From positions 5,826 to 25,804 of the forward strand of contig DNRQ01000103.1 of NCBI GenBank assembly GCA_003499925.1: DNA of 19,979 nucleotides. The letters run 5' to 3'. The position numbers and the translations under genes are program-made. Position 1 is the stretch's first letter. Each line of letters starts with the position of its first letter. Under the pieces are notes generated by a model. It saw nothing but the letters and a program-made list of their open reading frames with translations, made no database searches and was not told where the DNA came from. This document shows, in pieces, positions 1 to 8,207 of this stretch. Origin of the DNA: Geobacter sp. (GTDB taxonomy: Bacteria; Desulfobacterota; Desulfuromonadia; Geobacterales; Geobacteraceae).

Positions 1-858
1 TTCGTCTCGGTGCACGGCAGGGGGATCAAGCAGGCACTGGACCGCATCATCGCTTCGGAAAAGATCGCCATCCTCACCGACAGCGTCAACACGCCGGCGG
101 TGATCGCCCGGGAACTGATCGGACGCGGCGCCGAGGGATACGAGGCGTGGCTTTGCGAGGACCTGGGTCTTGCGACCGAGAAGTTCACCAAGACCGACGT
201 GAGGGGGCTCTCGGACATCAGCTGTTCGCCGCTCAACATCCTCATCCTGATCAAGACCTGGGAGCCGAACCTGCAGAACTACCCGGTGATCGGCATCCGC
301 GACGAGGAGTTCGCCACGGCGAAGAAGCTGATCACCAAGGAAGAGGTGAGGGCGGTTACCCTGGGCAAGCTTCAGTTGCAGGACGACCTGGTGATGTGGG
401 ACATCGGCGCCGGGAGCGGCTCGGTCTCCATCGAGGCGGGGAACCTGATGCCCAACGGCCGGATCTTCGCCCTGGAGAAGAACCCTCAGTACCTGAGCTA
501 CCTGAAGGACAACTTCCGGAAGTTCGCCGCGAGAAACGTCCTGCTGATAGAGGCCTTCGCGCCCGAGGGGCTGGAGGAGCTTCCGGACCCGGACCGCGTC
601 TTCATCGGCGGCTCCGGCGGCATGCTGGAGGAGATCATCGAAGCGGTTGACAAGCGCCTGAAGCCGGAAGGTTTCATCGTCATCAACGCCGTGACGCTGG
701 ACACGCTGACCAAGTCGGTGGAATTCCTGGAGGATCACGGCTATACGGTCGAGGTCACCTGCGTCAACATCTCGAAGACCCGCAGCCTCACCGAGTACAA
801 GATGTTCTCGGCCCATAACCCGGTGTACGTGATCGCCGCCTGGAAAGGGGAGGAGTAG
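1..858 (+). CDS. cbiET: CbiET (CobL-type) fusion: cobalt-precorrin-7 C5- and cobalt-precorrin-6B C15-methyltransferase, 5' end missing
   Basis: The reading frame is open from base 1, so the true start lies outside the window. The first visible residues (FVSVHGRG) match the interior of a CbiE domain, not a start, and the GTG at base 10 should not be taken as one. About 285 residues remain of a family that is usually near 400. Visible are the end of CbiE (SAM-dependent C5 methylation of the corrin ring) and then CbiT, which methylates C15 and decarboxylates the C12 acetate. CbiT shows the SAM-binding glycine motif DIGAGSGSVSIE near base 395 and the FIGGSGG segment near base 601. The cytoplasmic enzyme works late in ring methylation. 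The stop codon overlaps the start of the next gene by one base behind a GGGGAGGAG ribosome site, so the two are co-translated. Family assignment is secure. Confidence 0.95.
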   Translation, partial: FVSVHGRGIKQALDRIIASEKIAILTDSVNTPAVIARELIGRGAEGYEAWLCEDLGLATEKFTKTDVRGLSDISCSPLNILILIKTWEPNLQNYPVIGIRDEEFATAKKLITKEEVRAVTLGKLQLQDDLVMWDIGAGSGSVSIEAGNLMPNGRIFALEKNPQYLSYLKDNFRKFAARNVLLIEAFAPEGLEELPDPDRVFIGGSGGMLEEIIEAVDKRLKPEGFIVINAVTLDTLTKSVEFLEDHGYTVEVTCVNISKTRSLTEYKMFSAHNPVYVIAAWKGEE

Positions 859-1568
859 TGGCCGTTGTTTACGCAGTAGGAGTCGGACCCGGCGACCCGG
901 AGCTTTTGACCAGGAAGGCGGAGCGTATCATAAGGCAGGCCGACGTCATCTGCGCCCCGACCGGCGCGGCCGAGGCGGGAAGCTACGCGCTTTCCATCGT
1001 CGAGCAGTTCATCGACCGCAGCCGCCAGGAGGTGCTGGTCCAGCTCTTTCCGATGCTGAAGGACCAGCAGGGGCTCGACCCGTTCTGGGAGGAGGCCGCG
1101 GATCAGGTGGCGCAGCGTATAGCGGCGGGAAAGGACGTGGTCTTCATCACCATCGGGGATCCCTTCCTCTACTCCACCTATCTCTACATCCACAGGATAT
1201 TACTCGCCAAATACCCAGAAATCGCCATCGAGATCGTTCCGGGCATCTCCAGCATACTCGCCGCCTCGGCCGTGTCCGGCATTCCGCTCGGCCTGGGAGG
1301 GGAGCGGATCGCCATCCTCCCCGCCACCTACGAGAACGAGGAACTGAAGCGGACCCTGGAAGAGTTCGACACCGTGGTCCTCATGAAGGTGAGCCGGGTC
1401 TTCGACCGGGTTTACGCCGTGCTGAAGGAACTCGGGCGTGAGAAGGGGGGCGTCTTCGTGCGCCGTGTCGGCTCCGGCGACGAGGAGGTGCACTTCGATC
1501 TGGAGGCCCTGGTCGGCAAGAAGCTCGATTATCTCTCGATGCTGATCGTCAGGAAGAATCAGCTTTAG
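858..1568 (+). CDS. cbiL: CbiL (CobI): cobalt-factor II C20-methyltransferase
   Basis: This cytoplasmic SAM-dependent enzyme methylates C20 of cobalt-factor II, giving cobalt-factor III. The 236 residues are the usual length for CbiL/CobI. Family marks of tetrapyrrole methylases are visible: the N-terminal VGVGPGDPELLTRKA loop, GDPFLYSTY in the middle and the PGISS turn. The start is GTG at 858, overlapping the cbiET stop by one base, with GGGGAGGAG just upstream; the start MAVVYAVGVGPG is right for the family. The surrounding cbi genes argue for the cobalt-bound anaerobic substrate and not precorrin-2, although sequence alone does not separate CbiL from CobI firmly. The following gap holds a large inverted repeat, not another gene. 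Confidence 0.93.
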   Translation: MAVVYAVGVGPGDPELLTRKAERIIRQADVICAPTGAAEAGSYALSIVEQFIDRSRQEVLVQLFPMLKDQQGLDPFWEEAADQVAQRIAAGKDVVFITIGDPFLYSTYLYIHRILLAKYPEIAIEIVPGISSILAASAVSGIPLGLGGERIAILPATYENEELKRTLEEFDTVVLMKVSRVFDRVYAVLKELGREKGGVFVRRVGSGDEEVHFDLEALVGKKLDYLSMLIVRKNQL

Positions 1569-1645
1569 CAGGTGATCTTCGCAGTGCTCTCCGCTGCTTC
1601 TTTCTCTTTACCGGTAGCGCCAATTCAATCCTCGTGACCGGAAAA

Positions 1646-1737
1646 CTCCCTCCCCTTCAAGGGGAGGGTTGGGGTGGGGATGGGTCATGCTAGCTGAATC
1701 CCCCATCCCCCTCCTGACCTCACCCCTGAAGGGGGAG
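1646..1737. repeat. GC-rich intergenic inverted repeat, copy 1
   Basis: The 239-base gap between cbiL and cbiF holds this large imperfect inverted repeat. The left part contains a palindrome with 10-base arms (CCCTCCCCTT / AAGGGGAGGG) around one base. The right part, 1701-1737, reads largely as the reverse complement of the left part. The first 39 bases recur identically at 8000-8038, and the right arm recurs at 8058-8094 with only a few changes. It is likely a dispersed non-coding repeat that folds in RNA. I see no gene in the rest of this gap. Confidence 0.85.
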
Positions 1738-1807
1738 AAAAGCCGTTAGTGAAGATCAGCGCTAACCGCACTTTCTTCAAGATTCCCTTGCATCGAAAGG
1801 TACCTCT

Positions 1808-2593
1808 GTGAATTCTGTGACTAAAGTATATTTCGTCGGGGCCGGTCCCGGCGATGCCGAACTTATTACCGTGAAGGGCGCCCGGGTTCTCAGGGAGGCG
1901 GATGTCGTCGTCTATGCAGGAAGCCTGGTGGATTTCAAGCTGGTGCGGACCTATGCCCCCAACGCCCGCATCTTCGATTCGGCCGGGATGAACCTGGAGG
2001 AAACCACGCAGGTCTTGGCCGAGGCGGCGCTTGCCGGGGAGAAGGCGGTTCGCCTGCATACCGGCGACCCTTCCATCTACGGTGCGATCCAGGAGCAGAT
2101 GGAGGAGTTGGACCGGCTCGGTATCGGATACCAGGTGATACCGGGGGTGACCAGCGCATTCGCTGCCGCTGCCACCCTGAAGCAGGAATTGACCCTTCCG
2201 GAGGTTTCGCAGACCGTCATCATTACCCGGCTGGCAGGGAGGACCCCGGTGCCGGAAAGGGAGCGGCTCTCCGAGATCGCCCGGATCGGAGCGACGCTCG
2301 TCATCTATCTCTCGGTCTCCATGATCCAGAAGGTCGTGGAGGAGCTGCTGATGGGGGCGTACACTCCGGAGACGCCGGTGGCCGTGGTAGCGCGGGCCTC
2401 CTGGCCGGATGAGCAGGTGGTCGAGGGGAATCTTTCCGATATAGCTGCCAAGGTCAAGGAGGCGGGTATCGGCAAGCAGGCGCTGATCCTGGTCGGCGAT
2501 GTGCTGCTGGCCCGCAGCGAGGGGATGCGGGCCAAGTCGCTGCTCTACGATAAAGGCTTTACTCACGGCTGCAGGGAAGGGATCATCACATAG
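1808..2593 (+). CDS. cbiF: CbiF (CobM): cobalt-precorrin-4 C11-methyltransferase
   Basis: This cytoplasmic enzyme uses SAM to methylate C11 of cobalt-precorrin-4, giving cobalt-precorrin-5A, the substrate of the CbiG protein encoded next. Length is 261 residues, usual for the family. The protein opens with the diagnostic KVYFVGAGPGDAELITVKG stretch and carries HTGDPSIYGA, the PGVTSAFAAAA turn and ELTLPEVSQTVIITR, all typical of CbiF/CobM. I take GTG at 1808 as the start because AAAGG lies about seven bases upstream. A second in-frame GTG at 1817 would remove only three residues. The gene is flanked on both sides by repeat-filled gaps, so it may rely on readthrough from cbiL. Confidence 0.94.
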   Translation: MNSVTKVYFVGAGPGDAELITVKGARVLREADVVVYAGSLVDFKLVRTYAPNARIFDSAGMNLEETTQVLAEAALAGEKAVRLHTGDPSIYGAIQEQMEELDRLGIGYQVIPGVTSAFAAAATLKQELTLPEVSQTVIITRLAGRTPVPERERLSEIARIGATLVIYLSVSMIQKVVEELLMGAYTPETPVAVVARASWPDEQVVEGNLSDIAAKVKEAGIGKQALILVGDVLLARSEGMRAKSLLYDKGFTHGCREGIIT

Positions 2594-2609
2594 AGCTATA
2601 GCAACCAAA

Positions 2610-2699
2610 CCCTCCCCCTCACCTGAAGCATGCTCATCTTCAGCCACCGCGGCGTCCGGAAGATCCCCTCGCCCTCCGGGAGAGGGGCAGGGGTGAGGG
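2610..2699. repeat. GC-rich intergenic inverted repeat between cbiF and cbiG
   Basis: The 376-base gap between cbiF and the CbiG start holds two repeat blocks. This first one pairs a CCCTCCCCCTCACC arm at 2610-2623 with a GGGGTGAGGG-type arm ending at 2699, and contains an inner hairpin CCCTC-GCCCTCCGGG-AGAGGGG. It belongs to the same style of element as those in the other cob gaps. The stretch 2700-2840 shows no gene or structure I can support. Confidence 0.75.
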
Positions 2700-2841
2700 C
2701 GGCGCCCTGACGATGATCGGCTACGGTGGCAAAAGATGACCTTGAGTCTTTTTCCTCTGGTTGTGATTCACTCCGGCTGATTAATTCTTCAGCCACCCTG
2801 AATTATAAAGCTATGCCGGCTTTGGTATCAGAGAACCGAAA

Positions 2842-2880
2842 CTCCCTCACCCCGACCCTCTCCCGGTGGGCGAGGGGGAA
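2842..2880. repeat. Short GC-rich palindromic repeat upstream of cbiG
   Basis: This block reads CTCCCTCACCCCGACC followed by CTCTCCCGGTGGGCGAGGGGG and can fold into an imperfect hairpin. It resembles half of the larger intergenic repeats in this cluster. It lies about 90 bases before the CbiG start. Confidence 0.65.
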
Positions 2881-2969
2881 TTTGTAAGGTTTATTGTTGT
2901 TTGGAGGATAGGAGCGTTTGTTCCTGTCGAAGATCCGCCTTATGTATTGCATATATTCCAGAAGGTGAA

Positions 2970-4019
2970 ATGCACGTAGCGATCATCGCCATAACCGCTA
3001 ACGGCGCCCGGATCGGGGGCACGCTGCAACACGGCATCCCCGAGAGCAGGCTTTTCGTCATCGAGAAGCATGCAACCGGTGACGCACACCCGTTCTCAAC
3101 CGGCGTGCAGCCGCTGGTGGACCGGCTCTGGTCCGATTACGGCGGCTTCGTCTTCATCATGGCGGCGGGTATCGTGGTGCGCACCATCGCGCCTCTTTTG
3201 CAGGCGAAGGACAGGGACCCGGCGGTTGTGGTGCTGGACGACGCCGGCCGCTTCGCAGTGTCGCTCCTTTCCGGCCATATCGGGGGCGCCAACGGGCTGG
3301 CCAAGCATTGCGCCGAGCTCATTGGAAGCATCCCCGTCATCACTACGGCCACGGACGCTAACGATCTCCCCTCCTTCGACATGCTGGCCCAGGCAAACGG
3401 CTGGCTCATCGAGGACCTTTCCCGCGTCAAGATGCTGAACGCTTTGCTCCTGGAGGGAAAGGAGATCGCAGTCGTCGACTGCCGCGATGCCGTCCGGAAA
3501 TACTGCGCTGGAAAAGGGGTGCTGTCGTTTCATGATGATCTGGCCCGGGCCATGGAGAGCGGCGCGAGCGGGCAGCTGGTCGTCAGCAACCGAATCCTCC
3601 CGCGGCAGCATGGGGCGGACCGGACCCTTGTGCTGCGTCCCGTGAATCTCTGTCTCGGGATCGGCTGCAACAGGGGGACCTCAGCCGAGGAGATCGAGTC
3701 GGTGGTGAGGGAGAACCTGGAGCGGCTTTCGCTTTCCATCAGGAGCGTGAAATGCATCGCGACCGCGCGGGCCAAGGAGGATGAAGCGGGACTCCTGGAG
3801 TTCGGGAGAAGCTCCGGCATCTCGATGCTGTTCTATGAAAGTGACCTGTTGAACGGCGTGGAGGTCCCCTCGCCACCATCGGCCCACGCCTTTGCGGCGA
3901 TCGGTGCCAGGGGTGTTGCCGAGCCGGCGGCGCTGCTGGCCTCGCAAGGCGGCAGGCTGCTGTTGAAGAAGGTAAAGGATGGAAACGTCACTCTGGCGAT
4001 CGCCGAGATGGACGTTTGA
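2970..4019 (+). CDS. cbiG: CbiG: cobalt-precorrin-5A hydrolase
   Basis: CbiG opens the delta-lactone of cobalt-precorrin-5A and releases the two-carbon unit as acetaldehyde, which drives ring contraction in the anaerobic pathway. It has no role in the aerobic route, so its presence sets the pathway type. The start is placed at ATG 2970 (MHVAIIAITANGARIG), which gives the family's usual beginning with AAGG five bases upstream. The frame is open to 2901, but those 23 extra residues do not look like CbiG. The 349-residue product shows the N-terminal domain with IMAAGIVVRTIAPLL and LSGHIGGAN, and the C-terminal domain with LCLGIGCNRGTSAEEIE. It lies between CbiF, which makes its substrate, and CbiH, in pathway order. 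Confidence 0.93.
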   Translation: MHVAIIAITANGARIGGTLQHGIPESRLFVIEKHATGDAHPFSTGVQPLVDRLWSDYGGFVFIMAAGIVVRTIAPLLQAKDRDPAVVVLDDAGRFAVSLLSGHIGGANGLAKHCAELIGSIPVITTATDANDLPSFDMLAQANGWLIEDLSRVKMLNALLLEGKEIAVVDCRDAVRKYCAGKGVLSFHDDLARAMESGASGQLVVSNRILPRQHGADRTLVLRPVNLCLGIGCNRGTSAEEIESVVRENLERLSLSIRSVKCIATARAKEDEAGLLEFGRSSGISMLFYESDLLNGVEVPSPPSAHAFAAIGARGVAEPAALLASQGGRLLLKKVKDGNVTLAIAEMDV

Positions 4020-4111
4020 CCCTGTACGGGGGGATCATTAATGGTTATGGCTGTTGCTGAGGCCAACCCGACCCGCGTCGTCCGGGGTTCATTATTGCAA
4101 TCGGCGGATTT

Positions 4112-4190
4112 CCCCCCTCTCCCTAGCCCTCTCCCACCAGGGGAGAGGGGACTATACCCCCCTCCCTTGATGGGAGGACTGGGCGAGGGG
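4112..4190. repeat. Pair of GC-rich hairpin repeats between cbiG and cbiH-cbiP
   Basis: Two adjacent hairpins lie here. The first has CCCTCTCCC (4127-4135) facing GGGAGAGGG (4141-4149). The second is built on CCTCCC (4161-4166) facing GGGAGG (4172-4177). The 352-base gap 4020-4371 holds these and the perfect hairpin at 4245-4285. An 81-codon open frame crosses the region but is made of repeat sequence and is not called as a gene. Confidence 0.75.
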
Positions 4191-4244
4191 TTCTTTAAAG
4201 AGTGGGCAGATTCAGGCTGTTTGCTCTTATTTCAGACCCTCTTG

Positions 4245-4285
4245 CACCAACTCTCCCTCTCCCTCCGGGAGAGGGAGAGTTGGTG
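4245..4285. repeat. Perfect 19-base-arm hairpin
   Basis: The arms 4245-4263 and 4267-4285 are exact reverse complements around a three-base TCC loop. In RNA this would be a very stable stem. No T-run follows, so it is not a classic intrinsic terminator. It may instead stabilise or pause the transcript between cbiG and cbiH-cbiP. Confidence 0.85.
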
Positions 4286-4371
4286 AGGGAAGGTTACGGG
4301 GTTAATATGACAAAGTAGAATCAGGCTTTTTACTGTTTCCTTCTCATTTTAGATATTCGAGGTTTGTATTG

Positions 4372-6726
4372 ATGTCGAAACTTTTTGTAGTGGGCATCGG
4401 CCCGGGCGGGCTGAACCATATGACCTTCGAGGCGCGCGAGGCGATCGAGAAGGCGGACGTGGTGGTGGGCTATAGGACTTACCTGGAGTTCATCGAGCCG
4501 CTTTTGACGGAGAAGGAAGTGGTGTCTTCCGGGATGATGCGCGAGGTGGAACGCTGCTCCGAGGCGCTCGCCATCGCCGCTTCCGGCAAGCGGGTGGCGC
4601 TCGTGTCAAGCGGCGACGCCGGCATCTACGGCATGGCCGGACTCGCACTGGAACTTGCGGAAGTTCCCGGCGACGGCTCCGCATCCCTCTACCGGAACGT
4701 CGAAATCATCGTCGTTCCGGGTGTCTCCGCAGTGCAGGCGGCGGCCTCGGTCCTCGGCGCGCCTCTCATGCACGACTTTGCCGTGATCTCCCTTTCAGAC
4801 CTGATGACCCCGCTTGATACCATCAGGAGAAGGCTCAGGGCGGCGGCCTCGGCCGACTTCGTGGTGGCTCTCTACAACCCGCGCAGCAAGGGTCGCGTCA
4901 CCCAGATCGAGGAGGCTGCCGCCATACTGATCGCCGCGCGCGGGCCCCGGGTCCCGGTCGGCATCGTCAGGAACGCCTGCCGCGATGGCGAGGAGCGGAT
5001 CATCACCACGCTCGGGGAGATGCTCTCCCATCCGATCGACATGTTCTCCATCGTCATCGTCGGGAATGCGGCCACACGACTTTCCAGTGACGGAAGAATG
5101 ATAACCCCGCGCGGTTACGCGACCAAGGGACGGGACAGCTCGAACAGCATGAACTTCGAATCTGGCGATGCCGGCCCGGAAACACAGGCTTCCGACCCGC
5201 GGGCCGTGATGTTCTGCGGCACCGGTTCGGACGTCGGCAAATCGGTGATAACGGCGGGATTCTGCCGGATACTGAAGCGGCGGGGGATCGCGGTAGCCCC
5301 TTTCAAGTCGCAGAACATGGCTCTCAACTCGGCCGTGACCCCCGAGGGGGGCGAGATCGGCCGCGCCCAGGGCGTGCAGGCGGAGGCGTGCGGGATCTTG
5401 CCCCACACGGACATGAACCCGGTACTTTTGAAGCCCAATTCCGATACCGGAAGCCAGGTCATCGTACAGGGGCGCGTGGTGCGCAACATGGGGGTGAAGG
5501 AGTACAACGCCTACAAGCCGGAGGCCTTCGAAAAGGTGCGCGAGAGCTTCGAGCGGCTCAAGGCGAGTTTCTCCTTCATCGTCATGGAGGGGGCGGGGAG
5601 CATCGCCGAGATCAACCTGCGCGCCCACGACATCGCCAATCTCAGGGTCGCAGCGATGGCAGGAGCCCCCGCCATCTTGATCGCGGACATCGATCGCGGC
5701 GGCGTCTTTGCCCAGATAGTCGGGACGCTGGAACTGCTGACCCCCGAAGAAAAGGCGATGGTCAAAGGGGTGATCATAAACAAGTTCCGCGGCGATCCCT
5801 CGCTGCTCACCCCCGGCATCGAGTTTGTCGAGGAGCGGACCGGGGTTCCGGTGCTGGGGGTGCTCCCGTGGTTCTCCGGGCTTTCCATTCCTGAGGAGGA
5901 TAGCGTTGCCCTGCATAAAAGAGGCAATCCTGCCGCGGCTGCCGGTAGCGCAGCGAAACTCCGCGTCGGCGTGGTGCGCCTCTCCAAGATCTCAAATTAC
6001 ACCGATTTCAGCGCCCTGGAAGGGGAGCCGGACCTGTCGCTCTACTACATCGACTCCCCGCGCCTGATCGACTCGATGGACCTGCTGATCCTCCCGGGGA
6101 CCAAATCCACCATGGCGGATCTCAGCTTCCTGGGCGAGAACGGCGTCTTCGAGGCGATCGGGCGGTTCAATGGGCCGATAGTCGGGATCTGCGGCGGATA
6201 CCAGATGCTCGGAAGCCTGGTGCTCGACCCGGACAATGTCGAGTCCGGCATCGCCGAAGCGCCGGGTCTCGCGCTTCTGGACGTCGTGACCACCATGCTA
6301 AAGGAGAAGCAGACGCACCAGGTCGAGGCGCAGCTGCTGCCCGCCGGGGAGGAACTTTCGCCCGGGTGTCAGGGAGGAGCGATCACGGGGTACGAGATCC
6401 ACATGGGGGAGACGGTGCTCGGAGTCGGGGCACGTCCCTTTGCGACAATCGCCACCCGTTCAGGGAGTGCGGCCGGGATCGGCGACGGCGCCGTTTCCCC
6501 GGACGGCCGGGTGTTCGGCACCTATCTGCACGGCATCTTTGACAACCACGGTTTCAGGACCTCTTTCCTGAACCGGATCAGGCGGGAGAAGGGGATGCCT
6601 GAGCAGGCCGAGATGGTTCCGATGACGGACCCCTTCGACCTTTTGGCAACGCACATGGAGCAGCACCTGGACATGGCGCGGATCTTCGAGATCTGCGGGG
6701 CAAGCGTGATCAAGCCTGAAGCTTAA
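4372..6726 (+). CDS. cbiH-cbiP: CbiH-CbiP fusion: cobalt-factor III C17-methyltransferase joined to cobyric acid synthase
   Basis: One uninterrupted frame of 784 residues joins two enzymes. Residues 1 to about 255 are CbiH/CobJ, which methylates C17 and contracts the ring; marks are KLFVVGIGPGG, SSGDAGIYGMAG, VPGVSAVQAAAS, VALYNPRSKGR and the closing TPRGY. A polar linker follows. From about residue 277 comes CbiP/CobQ, the glutamine-dependent amidase of four corrin side chains: GTGSDVGKS (283-291), FKSQNMALNS, EGAGSIAEINLR, the class I glutamine amidotransferase cysteine in GICGGYQMLG (Cys607) and a histidine in GTYLHG (His720). Both halves look complete and active. The start is ATG 4372, with GAGG nine bases upstream; a TTG directly before it is a less likely start. 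The two steps are far apart in the pathway, so the fusion is notable. Confidence 0.93.
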   Translation: MSKLFVVGIGPGGLNHMTFEAREAIEKADVVVGYRTYLEFIEPLLTEKEVVSSGMMREVERCSEALAIAASGKRVALVSSGDAGIYGMAGLALELAEVPGDGSASLYRNVEIIVVPGVSAVQAAASVLGAPLMHDFAVISLSDLMTPLDTIRRRLRAAASADFVVALYNPRSKGRVTQIEEAAAILIAARGPRVPVGIVRNACRDGEERIITTLGEMLSHPIDMFSIVIVGNAATRLSSDGRMITPRGYATKGRDSSNSMNFESGDAGPETQASDPRAVMFCGTGSDVGKSVITAGFCRILKRRGIAVAPFKSQNMALNSAVTPEGGEIGRAQGVQAEACGILPHTDMNPVLLKPNSDTGSQVIVQGRVVRNMGVKEYNAYKPEAFEKVRESFERLKASFSFIVMEGAGSIAEINLRAHDIANLRVAAMAGAPAILIADIDRGGVFAQIVGTLELLTPEEKAMVKGVIINKFRGDPSLLTPGIEFVEERTGVPVLGVLPWFSGLSIPEEDSVALHKRGNPAAAAGSAAKLRVGVVRLSKISNYTDFSALEGEPDLSLYYIDSPRLIDSMDLLILPGTKSTMADLSFLGENGVFEAIGRFNGPIVGICGGYQMLGSLVLDPDNVESGIAEAPGLALLDVVTTMLKEKQTHQVEAQLLPAGEELSPGCQGGAITGYEIHMGETVLGVGARPFATIATRSGSAAGIGDGAVSPDGRVFGTYLHGIFDNHGFRTSFLNRIRREKGMPEQAEMVPMTDPFDLLATHMEQHLDMARIFEICGASVIKPEA

Positions 6727-6732
6727 ACCCAC

Positions 6733-6849
6733 ACCCTCCCCCAGCCCCTCCCATCGAAGGGAGGGGGGCAAAAGTCACCTCTAACCCCGGAGGGAAGGAG
6801 ACCCTGAAATCCCCTCTCCCCTGGTGGGAGAGGGTTAGGGAGAGGGGGG
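6733..6849. repeat. Two GC-rich hairpin repeats after cbiH-cbiP
   Basis: The first block (about 6733-6768) holds CCCCTCCC facing GGGAGGGG. The second (about 6811-6849) holds CCCTCTCCC facing GGGAGAGGG with a TAGGGAGAGGG extension. They match in style the repeats of the other cob gaps. No gene lies between cbiH-cbiP and cbiB. Confidence 0.75.
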
Positions 6850-6873
6850 ACCGGCATGGCCGGACTCTGCCAA

Positions 6874-6984
6874 ACTCTCCCCCCTTTGAAAAAGGGGGGT
6901 TGGGGGGGATTTGCCTTCTGGGCAACAGGGTGATCGGGCGATTGCCTGCAAATCCCCCTAAATCCCCCTTTGCCAAAGGGGGAC
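6874..6984. repeat. Inverted pair of a second repeat type before cbiB
   Basis: The left arm (6874-6910) has ACTCTCCCCCCTTTG facing AAAAAGGGGGGTTGGGGG. The right arm (about 6949-6984) has AATCCCCCTAAATCCCCC and CCTTTGCCAAAGGGGG. The arms are roughly inverted copies of each other. The T/A-containing core differs from the other repeats here, so this is a second repeat family. It ends about 28 bases before the chosen cbiB start. Confidence 0.7.
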
Positions 6985-7011
6985 TTTCATAACCGGATCG
7001 GAACTCTATTG

Positions 7012-7971
7012 ATGGAGCTGTTACAAAGAGATATCGCCATGGTCCTGGCAGCGGTCGTCGTTGACCTGGTCCTAGGCGACCCGCGCGCACTGCCGCATCC
7101 GGTGGTTGCCATCGGGCGGATGATTTCCTTGCTGGAGGGCCCCCTGCGCCGCCTGATGGTGAACCCACGGGCGGCGGGGGTCGCCCTGCTGGTGATTACG
7201 GTCGGTGCTACCTATGCGGGAGCCGCACTTCTTTTGAAAGCGGCCTATGCCATCGCGCCTGATCTCGGTTTTGTGGCCGGGCTCTATATCGCTTGGGTCT
7301 CGCTCGCCGCGCGCTCCCTCCACGTCGAGTCGGGCAAGGTGGCAAAGGCGCTTGAGCGCGGGGACATCGCGGGAGCACGCACGGCACTCTCCTACATCGT
7401 GGGGCGGGAAACGGCGCAGCTTGACGAGCCCGAGATCGTCAGGGGTGCGGTGGAGACCGTGGCGGAGAACACCGGCGACGGCGTGATAGCGCCGCTTTTC
7501 TACCTGATGCTGGGAGGGCCTCCGCTTGCCATCGCCTACAAGGCTGTAAATACGCTGGACTCGATGGTCGGCTACAAGAACGAGCGCTACCTCGACTTCG
7601 GCTGGGCCTCGGCGCGCTTCGACGACCTGGCGAACTATCTGCCGTCCCGGCTCACCGGACTGCTCATGGTCCTTGCCGCACCGATCTGCGCGCTGAGCGG
7701 GAGCGGCGCCTGGCGGATCATGCGCAGGGATTGCCGCAACCACACCTCGCCCAACAGCGGATTTCCCGAGGCGGCCGCAGCCGGCGCGCTCGGAGTCAGG
7801 CTTGGCGGCGCCAATCGCTATTTCGGCAAGGTGGTCGATAAGCCGACCATCGGCGACGCCTCGGCGCCGCTTTCGCTTGCGGCGTACGGCGGCGTGGTGA
7901 GGCTCATGTACTGCTGCGAAGCGATTCTGGTCATCGCGTGGCTCGCGGTAAGGGCGATCAGCAATGATTAG
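7012..7971 (+). CDS. cbiB: CbiB: adenosylcobinamide-phosphate synthase (membrane protein)
   Basis: CbiB attaches the aminopropanol arm (or its phosphate) to adenosylcobyric acid, joining the products of CbiP and of the decarboxylase encoded downstream. The 319-residue protein is an integral membrane protein, with hydrophobic segments near the N-terminus (VLAAVVVDLVLGD), in the region LLVITVGATYAGAALLL and near the C-terminus. Family signatures are GDPRALPHPVVAIGRMI, ENTGDGVIAPLFY, AYKAVNTLDSMVGYKNERY and FGWASARFDDLANYLPSRL. I chose ATG 7012. An in-frame TTG at 6970 would add 14 residues coded inside the intergenic repeat, which is unlikely. A later ATG at 7039 is also possible. The gene is called cobD in Pseudomonas nomenclature. 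Confidence 0.93.
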   Translation: MELLQRDIAMVLAAVVVDLVLGDPRALPHPVVAIGRMISLLEGPLRRLMVNPRAAGVALLVITVGATYAGAALLLKAAYAIAPDLGFVAGLYIAWVSLAARSLHVESGKVAKALERGDIAGARTALSYIVGRETAQLDEPEIVRGAVETVAENTGDGVIAPLFYLMLGGPPLAIAYKAVNTLDSMVGYKNERYLDFGWASARFDDLANYLPSRLTGLLMVLAAPICALSGSGAWRIMRRDCRNHTSPNSGFPEAAAAGALGVRLGGANRYFGKVVDKPTIGDASAPLSLAAYGGVVRLMYCCEAILVIAWLAVRAISND

Positions 7972-7999
7972 CGCTCATAAAAGCTTGTCTTTGAAAAAA

Positions 8000-8094
8000 C
8001 TCCCTCCCCTTCAAGGGGAGGGTTGGGGTGGGGATGGGGCAGCTCCGGCGCAAAACACCCCATCCCCCTCCTGACCTCCCCCTTGAAGGGGGAG
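8000..8094. repeat. GC-rich intergenic inverted repeat, copy 2
   Basis: This is nearly a full copy of the element at 1646-1737. The first 39 bases are identical, the central spacer differs, and the right arm 8058-8094 differs from 1701-1737 at only a few places. Conserved arms with a free spacer suggest that the folded structure, or a mobile repeat unit, is what is kept. It lies in the 319-base gap between cbiB and cobD. Confidence 0.85.
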
Positions 8095-8130
8095 GAACCT
8101 AGACAGCGGAAGATCATCGCTAGTCAGTAA

Positions 8131-8207
8131 ATATAAGCCCCCCTCCCATCAATGGAGAGGGAAAATATAAGCCCCCCTTCCTTGATGGGAGGGGCTGGGG
8201 GAGGGTG
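8131..8207. repeat. Tandem pair of GC-rich palindromes before cobD
   Basis: Two related palindromes follow each other, each opening with ATATAAGCCCCCC (8131 and 8165). The first closes with AATGGAGAGGG and the second with TTGATGGGAGGGGCTGGGGG. The rest of the gap, 8208-8290, shows no gene; it contains only the ribosome site of cobD. Confidence 0.75.

Noticed and set aside
1685..2647. A 320-codon minus-strand open frame opposite cbiF.
   Set aside because: It mirrors cbiF and runs into intergenic repeat sequence at both ends; composition is that of an antisense shadow.
4041..4286. An 81-codon plus-strand frame between cbiG and cbiH-cbiP.
   Set aside because: It is translated repeat DNA (LPSPLPPGERG and LPSLRERE-like pieces) with no ribosome site and no domain.
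4795..5916. A 373-codon open frame on the minus strand inside cbiH-cbiP.
   Set aside because: It is the antisense shadow of a GC-rich, fully recognisable gene, has low-complexity His/Arg/Gly-rich translation and matches no family.
6710..7168. A 152-codon minus-strand frame before and into cbiB.
   Set aside because: Its translation is again made of the palindromic repeats (PPNPPFSKGGE and SLTLSHQGRG pieces) and it overlaps cbiB.
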